64,000 nt of DNA from NCBI GenBank assembly GCA_003313425.1, contig NHZP01000057.1:124001-188000 (forward strand), given 5' to 3'. The position numbers and the translations under genes are program-made. This DNA is from Pseudopyrenochaeta lycopersici. Taxonomy: Eukaryota; Ascomycota; Dothideomycetes; Pleosporales; Pseudopyrenochaetaceae. Shown here piece after piece: positions 32,392-44,890 of the stretch. Positions within the stretch are counted from its first letter, which is position 1; every line of letters begins with the position of its first letter. A model generated the notes under the pieces. That model ran no database searches and was not told the DNA's origin. It was given only the letters and a program-made list of their open reading frames with translations.

Positions 32392-34752
32392 ATGTTGCTT
32401 CCTGCTGAATCCTCGTCCTCATCTCTCCCTGCCAACTTCCATTCATTTATAGAGGTCTCTAAGGAGCCTCCATCTGGTAAGAAGGGAAGTAAGGGCTTTA
32501 CTATCTATACCTGCAGAGTCTGCGTTGCTCGACCATTCTCTGGAAATCATCGCATGAATGCTGTCCGACATGTTCTGAATAACCACCCATTACCGGCTCC
32601 TACTCCTGCTCTTGCATCCTCGAGCACAGCTCCCGAGCCTGTAACCAGATACTCCCTTACAAATAATCCTCGAAGGCTTACCTCCTTTTTCTCCTCTTCT
32701 CCATCGCCCGATTCCATGCGGAATGTCTTCAGTCTCCCACGATATCATGATGCTATCATAGCCCTCTTCACACAGCGTCGGCTCCCGTTTTCTGCTATCG
32801 AGTGGAAAGAGTTTCAAGAGCTCTCTCTTGCTGCCAATCCATATATTGAGGATCAACTCATCCAAACCCGCCGTTCGCTCCTCCGCATAATCATCACAAA
32901 TAAAGACTACTATCGCGAACAGATCCAAGAGAGCCTACAAACCGCTGTGAGCTCTATTCACATCTCCTCCGATCTCTGGTCTTCGCCCAACCGCCACTCC
33001 CTTCTTGGTGTCACCGCACAGTGGGTCGATGCGAACTGGGAGCTTCAAACGGCATTACTGGCTCTCCCGGAATGTCGCTATACCCATACTGGAGAGTATC
33101 AAGCTAAGTTGCTTCTGCAGGTCCTAGAGACCTATAGTATTGCGTCAAGGATCGGCTGGCATACTGGAGATAACGCTACCTCAAACGATACTACTTTACA
33201 GCATCTCGAAAAGCTACTTCATGCTAAGGGCATTACTTTTAATGCAAAGCAAAGGCGTGTTCGCTGTATAGCCCATATCATCAACCTGAGCCTCCAAGCA
33301 TTTCTACTCGCGTCATCGAAGGAAGCACTTGAAGCTGCATTTGCGGAGGCCGCCGAGGTTGAGGGCGAAGAGCTTATCAATACATTCTCAGATGTGCTAG
33401 CTGCGAGGCAAAACAAGGAGGCTGAGCAGCGTGCCGCAGAAAAGGCTCAGGCTGTACAAGCTCAGTCTTCAGGTTCACAGATGAGTCAAACTAGCAAGCG
33501 GCGGCGCGCAAATACGGCTGGGAGTGTAGCAAGTCAGGAGTCGATTGCCGATGAGTTTGTGGGCATTGAGAACATTCCAGCATTACGCAAGCTCCATGGT
33601 CTTGCTAAATTTCTCCGCGGTTCTAACATCTACATGGACTTGTGGCGAGATACTGTGGGATTGCAGCTGGGAATTGACAATCGCACCCGCTGGAACTCAT
33701 GGTATTACTTCATCAGCCGAGCAAAAAGGATGAAACCTCAGATTGTCGAGTTCATGCTTCAGCATGAAGTAGCTCTTGGAGTTAACCGGCTTACTGGAGA
33801 GGACTGGCAGATTCTCGATAGAGTACATGAGTTCCTAGAGACATTTGCGGAGGCTACTTTGTATGCGGAGGGAAAGAGCTCAATTGGTCAATCGCTGCTT
33901 GTTATTGAGATTCTTTTGAAGAAGTTTGAAGACGAGAAGGTACGTTTACGGTTTGGGAACTTAGGGTTTCCTTACTAACGAGTCTTGTAGAAGTGATACT
34001 CCTCTGGACCTGAAAGGGACCTCCGCATGGTTAGAGCTATTAATATGGGATGGTTTGTCCTCAACAAGTACTATAGTCCTGCTAACGAGGTTCCTGCCTA
34101 TGGAGCTGCCATCCTTCTTGATCCGTCATCTCGCCGCGCATATCTTGACACATTCTGGAAGAAGGCTTGGGTTGATTCCGCAATCAAATCAGCTGGCATG
34201 ATTTGGGAAGAGGAATTCAATACTCAACCTATTAAGGATGCTCATATAACTGGAGATACCGCTACTGTAGTAGAGCTTGAATCAGTAAAGCTAAGTAGCT
34301 TTGCGAAGTACAAGGCAAAGCAAAGGCCTGAGTACGCTTCACCTGGAGCTGTGGATGATTTCTATCGTTTCATTAACATGGAACCTATCGATCTCGATGG
34401 CATGAAGCTTACTCCACTAGAATGGTGGTGTCAACCTACGCAAAGGCGGTCCTACCCTTGTCTTTCTCGAATGGCTATCACGATCCTCTCAATCCCTGCA
34501 GAGTCCGCAGAACCCGAAAGGGTATTCTCGGGAGCTCGGAGAACATGTTCATGGAGTCGACTCCGGCTGACACCTCGGAATATTGAGATTATTGAGTGTA
34601 TGGGTAATTGGCTGAAAGAGGGTCACATCCACCCAGTTAGAGCGAGTGGAATAGGATTCCCCATCACGCCAGATCCCTATCTTGATCAAGACGCTGTAAA
34701 GGAGCTTGATCAACAGCTGGTTGAGTGTATGGAGGGTGATTTAGGTTGGTAG
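32392..34752 (+). pseudogene. hAT-D transposase, one in-frame stop at the exon junction
   Basis: Exon 1 (32392-33939, 516 codons from ATG at 32392) and exon 2 (33991-34752) are joined by a 51-bp intron (GTACGT...TTGTAG). Features: a BED-like finger (YTCRVCVARPF...HVLNNH), ISSDLWSSPNRHSLLG, TGDNATSNDT, VRCIAHIINLSLQAF, DNRTRWNSWYY, and in exon 2 the dimerisation domain LTPLEWWC...SAEPERVFSGARRTCSW. The second codon of exon 2 is TGA (33994-33996), where related copies read straight into YSSGPERD or its like. A TGG to TGA change would explain it. Everything else is open, so this copy died recently or is read by a shifted splice. Element ends were not found. Confidence 0.82.
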
Positions 34753-36074
34753 ATACGTTATAAAACGCAGAGTTTCCAACAGTCAAATCTATCAGCTCTT
34801 GGGAAATTGGCGCTAACCCAGCGAAGTAGAGTTTAAACCTATAAAGGTAGTCGCTAAGCCTAAACAGGTAATATATTAAGTTAGTCTACACCCTCAGAGC
34901 CCCACTTAACTGATTGTTAGAAAGTCAGATAAAATGTAACTGGTCTAATCGATTTAACTGGTTAAACCGGTCGGTCGGTTTGGTCTCTGAATCGATCCGG
35001 TCGGTCGTTTCGGTCGGTGAATTTAAGCGGTTAACCGGTTTGCCCATGTATGCCGGCCTGCCCATTCCCCTCGATGACGCATGGCAGCTCCAACATTCTC
35101 AAGGTGGTCCGATGCACTCTGATCCCAGCAACGGCTCAGTCTTGTGAGGCTGCTATAAAATCCCTCTATGAAGAGGGATTCCTTGATTTGCGTGACTTGG
35201 AAGTTGGAGATCTTTACGTGGATACAGGAGATAAGAGAGGGGAAGAAGTTTTTTGAGAGAACAACCTCGTGGGTGCTCGATGACGATGATGGATTACAAG
35301 GATTGTTTGCACGGGTTTTCCACGGCAACGTTGCTGCGGGATCTCGGGGACGATGATCACATTCCTTTTTAGAGTATCGTTCCTTTTAGCGTATCGGCGC
35401 GTGCAGCAAGGAACTCTTGGACAATTGATTAGCTCCTTATTCATCAAAGTATAGTCGAGTGGTAAGACCACTCAGCGCCACTCACCACCCGCTAGGAAGT
35501 AAGCGTCTACTATCATGTTAACTTAGTATTTCAAGCCATGCCCCTCGAGCACATACGCTTGCCGAAGCTTAGGCTACCTGTTCAAGTCTCACACGTTTAA
35601 AAGACAAGAAAAAGGGAAACAGAGACCAGAAGTGATCAGTTGCTGCGGCACATTCGCAAGCGATACTCGAAATGGAGGAGTAAGATATGTAAGCTTCTAA
35701 ACTTAGATCTGCGTGTGAAGAAAGGCCACTTTTGACGTTTGCGCGGAGCCCATTTCGCACTCCGCACTCAGCAGTCCTTACCCTCCACCCTTCATTCCAC
35801 TCTTAGCCTCTCTTTGACTAGGCCTATGTGGTTGCACCCGCCCTTTGTCTCCATTTCCTCTCCTTCTGCACACTGTCGCTTTCCCTGTTATTGCGTTGCC
35901 TGTAAAGACCTTCGTTCATCATGCGCTCCATACCCATGGTAAGGAACATACCCTCAACGAGACTGCAGGACTGTTTGCTATCAACGAGGCGGCCAACCAG
36001 CTGCAGGGTCCGCCATGTATAAGTCTTGATGGAAAATGCTTCCCAATACTACAATCGACCTGTGCCTGATAATG
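34753..36074. other. Intergenic with MITE fragment
   Basis: No gene. The first part is the hAT-D 3' flank. A MITE-like fragment is at 34937-35048 (separate entry). The stretch at 35750-36070 may be the decayed upstream part of the LINE endonuclease, but no motif can be read. Confidence 0.4.
34937..35048. repeat. Fragment related to the TA-flanked MITE at 24.26 kb
   Basis: Ends GGTTAACCGGTTTGCCCATG followed by TA, like the right end of the element at 24260-24545. It contains TTTAACTGGTTAAACCGG and a CGGTCGGT repeat run. The left end is not clear. Confidence 0.6.
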
Positions 36075-36968
36075 ATGGGGTTAGTCGACAGGATAATCAG
36101 GAGCGAAGCTGACAGAGAACTCGACCACGACTCGGACCATCTACCCATAAGCACTGTACTTGAAATGACCATCCAACGCCCTGTAGGAGCACCGAAAAGA
36201 ATTGGAGGAAACTAAACGAGAAAGCATATACAAAAACGCTCCAACACGCCTTGCCACCACTCCAGAGACCAGCCACAAAGATAGCACTGGACAGGTATGT
36301 CGAACAAGTGACGACGGCGATTCAAACGACGATTATACACAGCAGTCCCATGGACATGCCAATCGGTCAAGGCGAAAGAGGGGTGGACTGAAGAGTGCAA
36401 GACAGTATTAAGAGAGGCGAAGCGCCTAAAACGAATACACGGCCAATGCAACACAACAGAGACCTGGGGAGCCTACCGCGCTGCAAGGAACCACAAAGCA
36501 AGAACAATCCGGAAAGCACTACGGAAGGCACACCGAGACAGAGTCGAGAAAGCTGCCGAATCGCCGGAGTCGCTATGGAGAATTGCCAAGTGGGCCCGAA
36601 CAAGAGACAGCCAGCCTTCAAGAATTACCCCAACCATCCTACATCCCGAAACACAACATGAAGTCACAACACCAATCGAGAAAGCGGAGCTGTTCCAGAA
36701 GACCTTCTTCCCAACGCCACCAGAAGCAGATTTAAGAGACATACAAAACGTCGAATACAACGGCCAAATCAACTTACCAGCTATAACGGAAAAGGAAGTC
36801 GACGACGCCATCCGCGCGACACCGCCCCACAAAGCCGCCGGCCCAGATGGAATTCCAAACTGGGCCCTGCAAGCCGCAGCACCGCTAATCACAGCCCACC
36901 TGACAAGGATTTACAACCAGAGCCTACGCGTAGGATACTGCCCAGCAATTTCCGTGAATCTAGCGTAA
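36075..36968 (+). pseudogene. LINE (Tad/I-like) fragment: endonuclease end and start of reverse transcriptase
   Basis: Frame pieces show the end of an apurinic-type endonuclease (DHDSDHLPIST), a frameshift near 36200, and then a long open segment from about 36385: YRAARNHKARTIRKAL, SLWRIAKWA, and the reverse transcriptase opening block HKAAGPDGIPNWAL at about 36830. It ends in a stop at 36966-36968 before the catalytic YADD core. LINEs of this kind copy their RNA directly at a nicked site. The rest of the RT does not follow; unrelated sequence begins near 36945. Confidence 0.82.
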
Positions 36969-37487
36969 TAGGACGAGATGCGGGTCTAGACGCAACGTCG
37001 TTGTGGGTCATCTCAGAACTACGTCAGCCACTCTCTTAACTAATCATTTTGGGACAATCGGCATACGAAATCTGAAAGCTAGTCAATAATCGTGGCTGAA
37101 CAGGGACATTGTGTTAAGTACGGACTCCAACAGCTTGACCGAATTATTGACACTGTAGCCACCGCGGTATATCCCTATTATACACTGGTCCTAGGTATAA
37201 AAATAGCCGAAGAACGCTGGCATACTGGCTTGACCTTTGAAGACTCGCATGGGAGAGGGCGAAGGCGCGACCGCGCGGAGACCAACGGACTACCCGGAGT
37301 AACGTCAGCAGTCCTTAATTGGCTCGGGAGATCCGCCGAACACCGGCGCGTAATCTTAGTGGAGCCACATGTGCCCCGCCCTAATGCCTTGATCCGTGCG
37401 CCAGTAACTTACCTTAACAACGACAGCTCGATCCCACAACTCAACATCTGGACCACAACTTGATTTCGTTCTGATAACTTCACTATA

Positions 37488-38295
37488 ATGGATGACGGAG
37501 AAGAGATAATTCACAATAGAAAGCTTGTCCTCTGTCCTACAACCACAGATTGGTCTCTACCAGAACTCCTTCAAGAATGTCCTCAGTGCAAAGACTTTCT
37601 GCTACATTGCTGCGCATGTAACAATCAACTCCTTGACCTTCCTCGAAGCCGTCGACCAACTAAACCCTGCCACCACTTTCGCATTATATTCACTGATGGT
37701 GCGTGTATAAATAACGGACGACCTGCAGCAAAAGCAGGAGTTGGTGTAGCATACGGCAATAATCATGGCAGCCGATTGTCCATACCTATCACGGACTTGG
37801 CGGACAACTTCCCCCTGCGGTCAAACCAACGAGCGGAACTCTATGCGGCAAAGTTAGGTCTGGAATTCCTCGCTGAGGCCGACGGGGCCAATAGCAAGGA
37901 GTCCAAGGGCGAGTCTAAAGCTTGGATCATCGCAACCGATTCCGAGTATGTTGCTAAGGGGATGACCGAATGGCTGCCAACATGGAAGGTATATTCCAAC
38001 TATCCTGACTAGGGCTTTTCGAGACTCTTCTGACCGAGCTTGTAGAGGAACGATTGGTGCACGTCCAAAGGTACTAAACCAGCAAATCTCGATCTGTTTC
38101 TCGCTCTCGATGGCGTGATGACAAAGCACGAGGCTAAGAATGTGAAGGTTAGTTGTCACACCCAGACATATGTTGACTGGATACGAGACTAAGTACATCT
38201 AGATTGGGTTCTGGCGTATTCCAAGGGAGCATAACAATCTCGCCGATCGCCTTGCGAAAGCGGCTGCCGTCAACGGTGATGTGGCTAGCATGTAG
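37488..38295 (+). CDS. RNase H-like protein, three exons, intact
   Basis: Exons 37488-37988, 38046-38147 and 38203-38295, with introns of 57 bp (GTATAT...TGTAG) and 55 bp (GTTAGT...CTAG), give 231 residues. Residues 16-44 hold Cys pairs (CPQC, CCAC) that could bind zinc. The RNase H fold has all four acidic positions: Asp70 in IIFTDGAC, Glu117 in NQRAELYAAK, Asp151 in IIATDSEYV and Asp216 in REHNNLADRLAK. It would cut RNA in RNA-DNA hybrids. It is a cellular-type gene rather than a LINE domain, because it has introns and its own start. The LINE pieces at 36-37 kb and 39-40 kb lie in the same orientation on either side. The sequence upstream (37092-37463) is an open frame of unknown nature. 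Confidence 0.85.
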
Positions 38296-39030
38296 GCTCA
38301 AAAACGCCCGGTGTGTACTCTCTTCCACTTCGATTCACGCTTTCTCAGGGACCGGATACAGTAAAAGTTTTCTGTCTAACAGAGCATCAAATCATAGAGT
38401 TCTCACCTGTCACGGTAATGTGCGAGGCTAAGTGTCTTGCTATGCTAGGGGGTAGGTTAAAAGGGCTAGAAGCTGAGGTGATTATGCTCCGTTTGCTAGC
38501 TTGTCTTGTTTGATGGTGGAGAAGAGTATTTTGTTATAATGTAGGTCCTAGCGCGTGACTTTAAGACTTCCAACGATGCACACGGGGTAATTTCTGACGA
38601 AAAAGGAGCATGTGACTAACTATGATTAGCAAGATAGCCACCAGACTGCGCTGCTGAAAGTGGTTTTAGGGTTGAAGGACATTTGGAGGGACCTGCACGC
38701 ATGATGCTTAGAGAGCTGATCCGATGTCGTGTTTGGCTTTCCAGTGTGCCACTGGGTTGGCGGAGAGCGTTTCTGCTTATAGGTTAGCACTCTTTGTGAT
38801 TGACGTTGTATTATTATCGTTGTCGGTGTCGCTGCTGCTAGTGCTCGATTCTCGATCGTTGAAAGCTGCCTTGCGCTTAGGAACAAATGCATCCTTGTTG
38901 TGAGGGGCTCACCCAGGATGAACAGGTCGGCGCACGAACCACACAAGCCCAGAATTAACTTACTTTAGCGCTCTCACTTTTGGGCTTAAATTTTGCCGAA
39001 ACGCTGGGCCAGCCTGCGACAACAGCAGCC
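38296..39030. other. Intergenic, nothing recognised
   Basis: No supported gene. A 106-codon minus frame (38626-38946) has no family resemblance. Confidence 0.4.
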
Positions 39031-39039
39031 AGGGCTTAG

Positions 39040-40015
39040 ACACGCAGGAGCCAATCCCGCCCTTCATAACCCCGACATGGCAAACTGGCCCCAGGACATA
39101 CATAGACAAGAACGCCGACAAGGCACGGAGCCGACACGATAGAGCGAATCAGACAGGTCAGAGCCTCAGCATCTACACAGACGGCAGCGGCATAGACGGC
39201 GAGATAGGTGCAGCGGCGATACGCTCGCTATATAGTAGACCCGCAAAGTGCATATGGGACCAGATACAGTCTCGACAGTATATGCCACTGAGCTGCAAGG
39301 CATAAGCTTAGCACTGCAGATAGCACGACAGTACGCAAATCGAGGCGGTAGACGGCCAAAGGTCGACATCTGCACAGACAACCAGGCAGCCATCTGGTCT
39401 ATAGCCACGACTGTGGGCCGATCAGGAGCCTACATCCTCGAGGAGATTGCAAGACAGGTCCAAGAATTCCAGGACATAGGACGGCCAGTAACAGTAAGAT
39501 GGATTCCCGCACACGTAGGCATCCAAGGAAACGAGGCCGCCAAGGAGGCGACCGGATGGAGAGAAGACGGCCGCAGACGTCCGCCGGCAGGTGCACCGCC
39601 TAGACTCCACCCGCTCAGATCAGCCGTCAAGTGATGGTGCAAAACCCAGACAGAACGATTGTGAAGAGCCAAGTGGCGAGTAGAGACCAAAGGTCGCACG
39701 ACATACCGACACATACCGCTGCCTACCAGGAAGGTGCTCCAGCTCCACGAGGGACTCAGCAAACGACAGAGCGTACTGCTGGTGCAGCTGCGCACCGAGA
39801 AAATCGGCCTCAACGACTTTCTCTTCAGTCGAAGAGTACCAGGCGTCACCAGCTCCCGCAGCCCCTGCGGCGAGAGACGGCAGACCGTCGCTCATATCCT
39901 CCTCCGCTGGAGGACGTACAAGGACCTCCGGAACGAGATATTCGGCAACCTCTCTGGACGACATAACCACCGGGCTATCCTGAGCAAGCCACAGCTAGCC
40001 ACCAAAGTCATCTAG
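39040..40015 (+). pseudogene. LINE 3' fragment: RNase H domain and C-terminal tail
   Basis: The frame from about 39043 reads EPIPPFITPTWQTGPRTY then LSIYTDGSGIDGEIGAAAI, the start of a LINE RNase H domain. A frameshift near 39240 moves to the next frame: VYATELQGISLALQIA, DICTDNQAAIWS, RWIPAHVGIQGNEAA. A further shift near 39600 leads to a tail with SPCGERRQTVAHILL, like the CCHC/CCG-type end of Tad elements, stopping at 40013-40015. It complements the 5' fragment at 36.1-37.0 kb, but the reverse transcriptase core between them is absent. Dead. Confidence 0.82.
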
Positions 40016-43000
40016 TTTATAGAGCAGACGCAGATCCTTGGGCAAGTGGGGATCACAGACGCGCAGACGGCAGTCGGCGCGCTGGGGGGGTGGACTGTAG
40101 GTATTGCAGTCGTAAAACACGAGGCAGCGCGCCTCTACGAGCCTAGAGCACAGTATACTGTTAGTAGAACCATTATCTTGATGAGCGGATAATGTAAATG
40201 TAGATAGCGGTTGAGGGAAAACGGCAGGCCTCTGGGAACAGATGGCTCCTGTTTTAGGGAGTGACGTGGGGCGGCGCGGATTAACGTCTGTGCTTAACGT
40301 TACAATGCCCCGTGGACGCGCCGCCCGTCGCGAAAAAGTTCGTCGGGCGCTAACAAGCTGCCCAACTGATTCAGGATTAGCTTGCGTCAGCACGCCTCCA
40401 GTTTCTGCCGTCCTCGACCACAAAGGAGGCCCGACATGGAATCAGCTTTCCAGTACTGTACCATCCTCAGCGTCAAAAATCCAGCAATCCCTCCATCGAG
40501 CCTATCGTCAATTATACGTGCAAGCGGCCAGCATCTACGATGGGAGACATTCCGCTTCAGCGTTGGAACACAAGCGACGTCCATAGCTTGGAATATGCTT
40601 ATTCGAATGCAAAAAATTGTTCTTATGCTTGCTCTAGCCAATGTACGTATTCCGCTCTACAGGATAATGTGGGGGCGCGTACGTCAGCACTCCATCACTG
40701 ATGCGCACGGACTGGGGACTTGAAAGTGATGACTTCAGTAGCGTTTAGATTGGTGGCGCATCCGAAGTGACAACCTGGCGCAACGGGTACCGCCTACAGG
40801 TACCGCTGACCCAAAGCGCTTACCGCCGATGCAGAATTGCCAAGCAGCTGATGATACTGAGGAAACAAAGCGTCTCAAAGTAATGAGCAGCATAGGATAA
40901 ATGCTGGTTGTGGCTAGATGCAAGCTACTTCGGCACAGTATCCCATGTGATGCTAATGATGATGCTAAAAACCTCACCTCCACAATATTCCGAAGTGTTA
41001 CGTGCACGGCAAAGCGCAGCACGGGCCACGCTATAAGCGAGCTTCGAAACCCCAGCTCAAACTTGGTTCATCAAGAGGTCATCTTTATTGTACTATGTTG
41101 GGATCGAAAAGTTCATAGATGACAAAAATCGCTCTGCTTTATGTTCACAGTCACTTGCGAAACTCCCTCAACCTTTTTTTTGTGCGCTCAAAGATTCTTG
41201 ACCCTTGCCTTACTAGGAAACCCATGCTGTTGTGTGACCAATCATCTACTTCAGCGTCGACGGTGGAACCTATTCGAACTCCACAGAACCATCTTACAGG
41301 AAGATGATTGGTTAAAATGCAGCAAAGGCGCCCTTAGTACCACAGGGTCGGGAATCATTGTGCACACAAGGTGAAGGCGGTTACGCAAGCGACTGTACAG
41401 CTGTTTGCAAACCCGGCCTCATCCTCTGCACTACCAATGCATTTGTACGACTCCTGCGATGATGGAATAATCTTAGTCTGGACCAAGTGAACTATTGCTG
41501 ATGCTTACAGTCTCAAATCAGCTAGATTGTCGCAGATTAGCTACTAACCCCTTACGCACTAGTCACTCTAAGCACTTACCGCTCCGATCCGCCCGCAGTA
41601 AGCACAGAATACTCCGATGCAGAGAAGGCTGTCGGTATCTGATGCACGAACATGCTCTGTAATAACTCACAATTACACAACTTATGCGACAAAAGCCGTC
41701 GGCACTTCGCCTGTCCTGTTACGAAGGCTACCGCAGCAACCCTCGGTCATCTTTGCTAATCAATCATGCATACGTATACGGCGAAGAGCATGAGATTGAT
41801 GAACTGAGGGTTCGTTGCTGAAACCAAGCGATCACCCACTAGCATTCAACGGGGAAGACCGAAAATGCTGACGATCTTCAGACGGGAATCGTGCTAGGCT
41901 GTATCGAGCTTAGTGACACCATACGCACTCGTGCGCAATCGACGAGCGATCATCGTTACTCGCCTCAAAGCCAGATGGCGTTGATCTACAGCGCACTAGC
42001 GGAACGACCCGCACCCAGTGATGGTCATCACATGTGGCGCATTCTAGCGTGTTAATGCTGGTGTTGTGGTTACCCACTTAAAGGATAATGATTATGATCC
42101 CCTCAATACTACGTCAACGACCATCACCGTTCTACTCGCATGGATAACCTGTCAATGCAAGCACTATTAGGCATGACCGGTCATGACTCGTGGGTTCCAT
42201 GCTTCATGACGCAAGCAACAAATCATTCATCCCACGTCAGTCCAGTTCTCGGCTAACATAAGCCTTTCCTGACTTCACGAGTTATGAGTCAGTCACGAAA
42301 ATCTCCGGGCTAATCAAACAGCGGCGCCGGAAACTGGGCAATTGACTGCAGAGGGGAGTGTTGGAGGCTCCTTCTCGAATCCTCACAGCTTGCCCACACA
42401 TGTGGCAATGTAATGTTGCTGCTCGTTGTTACCATTACATGTTTTGTTTCGAATGTTGAGACGATGGTGCTAAGCCGCAATGGGCTGCCCTCCGCAAGGA
42501 TATTGAACACTGCGGCGAGGCGGCTTCTTGCTGCGTGGAAGTGGGGCGTTGGCACATCAGCACGCGAAACAAAGCAAGTACATCGTGGTGAGTACACAAG
42601 GACACCAGGTTACGCGGAGCTCTTCGATACTAATTGCTTACCTCCGTCACTACAATCGGCCAGTATTTTTGTGCTATCTCTGATCTGCTTATGTCTCCAT
42701 GTCAGCTATGGTAAACGTGTCAGGGTTAGCTTCGAATCATCGCTATGCTAGCAGCTGGCACTCCTATACTGATATCCTGCTTATCACCCAAGCCGTTCAT
42801 CATACTTTTGCCTCACGTGGAATTGATTACTTGAGAAAGCTAGTTTTTCGACACGGCGGACAGTAAGCACTGTAATGGAAGCCAGAACTGTGGTGCACAA
42901 TGTTGGCACTTGCTTCGCAGATGATATTCTATCAGCATAAGCGTACTGGAGGCCAGTGGCTATAAAGGTGTGGGCGCAACATGTTCTAAGCCCTCGACTG

Positions 43001-44890
43001 TGGTCACACATCGCTGCATTCAAGGCTCATTTCCAGCGAGGGACTGCGATACAACAAGCGACTCAATCCAGCTTCGTCATTTCATACTACAAATTCTGGC
43101 CCAGTTCTCCCATATCGAGCCCAGTGTAACAGCCCGATACCCGGTGAAACAATGCTCTTGTTTTGAACGTCTGAGCGACAACGTGTTGGTGATGCCACAG
43201 TGGCCGACTCTGTTAGCCACAATGTCTGCTGTTGAGACACTAGAGAAACGCCATGTGCTGCGCTAGCTGATATTAGGGAAAGCCTCGCGCTCCAGGCTTG
43301 CGCGCGAAGTTTCGTGTTCAATTCCGCGTTCAATTCCGCGTTTCCGCTAGCTCTATGCTTATTTCCGGTCTACATCCTACTTTGTCCACTTGGTCAGTAT
43401 CCAGTAGCCTACATTATGCATGGTACTAACATGCCAGTACGGTTGGCGCCGCTTAGCACCGCATTCGTACTCTTTAGGCTTAGGCCTATAGTGCTTCTCA
43501 GGCTGTTTTACGAGGCGTGAGAGCTTCATTGAGGCCTTTGAGAGCCGAAGGCTGGCTTTGGGGAAATTCCTCAGCTATCTGGTAAATCTCGTGCGTCTCA
43601 GAGCGTGGTGCGCACACGGCCGCGTCAGCCGCAAGCGCGAGTCATCATGGTCAAGTCCGGAGGTATCATCACATTGGCTTGTACAACCTCTAGTAACGTT
43701 AACGGCTGATATCGCCTTCCCTTCGAGCAAGCTTTGCTAATCTCTCTCAGGCAATTGAACGCGTACACGAACAATAAAATCGAGATTCATCTATTTATCC
43801 GGGTTTCGTGCCCTGCATCCACAAAATTTCTTGTGCAACAACTGAGTATAATACGCCGAAATTGCTTGCCCATTCTACGACTGCTTGTTGAGATCTTTGC
43901 TGACTAGTGGCACGGTTTTGGCGTTGCATTCAAACACAAATCTTGCTCAGAATCACCGGCAACTTCGAGAGAATTACTCGGATCGCGCGCGTCGTTGGTA
44001 GCTTGCCTCAACCTTTGCGATATTCTCTAGGGTCATCTACTCTACGTCAGTCCCGATCCAAAGAGCAAGCGGCTTGTTCGCCTCTTCAGCTCTATACCTA
44101 TACCTCCCCATTCTTACTGAACAGAAGATCTGCGCCCTGGAAAATGTGCCTGCAGGTCAGCTTAAATCAAAATATCTATCGCTACATGTTAGGCGGGGCT
44201 ACAGTATCAACGTCGTACGGGCTGACTACTGAAACAGGTCAATGTCATGATATTCAGCCTTACCCATACGCTGCTCATATTCGTTCTCAATTAGAGTACT
44301 CACAGGGTACCTCTCCTTTTTCGCCGCAACTGGATAAGTCCTCAAGGCCTTTTCGGGTCGCTTCTTCTGCTCCTAGCTTATCCACACGGTCACCACCCCA
44401 CGAGGTAAGAGTAAGTTCAATACCTTTGTCACCCTATTTGTACTATACACTAACTGTCGTGCCCGGCGCCTTTGCTAGAATATAAATCGCAGCATCGGCT
44501 GAGAGCATTTGTGGCTGTCAACTTAGGTGAGCGATTCACAAGGCTGTACAATCCTCGCCAGGCCGTGCTCAAGCAGGGCGTGGAGGCGTTGACCCCGCTT
44601 TTGCAGCTCGATTTCCGCTAATCCGACTCTCGCAGGGATCAGTCCGATTATGCCCAACAGATGTTCCGCATCTATTGACAGTCAGTAAGTGATCGCTCCG
44701 TTTATTGCGGTTAAGTATGGCGACACTCAAAGGTTGACAGCGCCATGGATTCAATCTGGGGCTTCCCAGATTGGCCGCTTGCTGTGACACTGACATCCTT
44801 AAATCCAAGAGTAATCGCCGCCTAAGCGTGTGCCATTCATTCAAACTTCTCGCAGCGTCGACCAATGGCTGAAACATGACCAGAAACTGT
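40016..44890. other. Gene-poor stretch of about 4.9 kb
   Basis: No convincing gene. It includes the 113-bp repeat at 40299. A 192-codon frame at 43907-44485 (Ser/Pro/Tyr-rich, starting ARFWRCIQ) has no known relatives that I recognise and may be chance. Base composition is even and no paired repeats were seen. Confidence 0.45.
40299..40411 (+). repeat. 113-bp dispersed repeat, copy 2
   Basis: Second copy of 13857-13969, same orientation, four transitions apart. ATG at 40303 opens a frame that runs past the repeat to 40586. The sequence on either side is unrelated to that of copy 1. Confidence 0.8.

Noticed and set aside
34753..34915. Terminal repeats for hAT-D
   Set aside because: No inverted pair starting with CAG-type sequence could be matched on both sides of the gene.
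35454..35590. tRNA-like words: TAGTCGAGTGGTAAGAC resembling an A box and GTTCAAGTCTC resembling a B box
   Set aside because: The acceptor arms do not pair and the spacing would need an oversized intron; not a convincing tRNA.
43907..44485. 192-codon open frame as a gene
   Set aside because: No motif, family or supporting splice context; composition could be chance.
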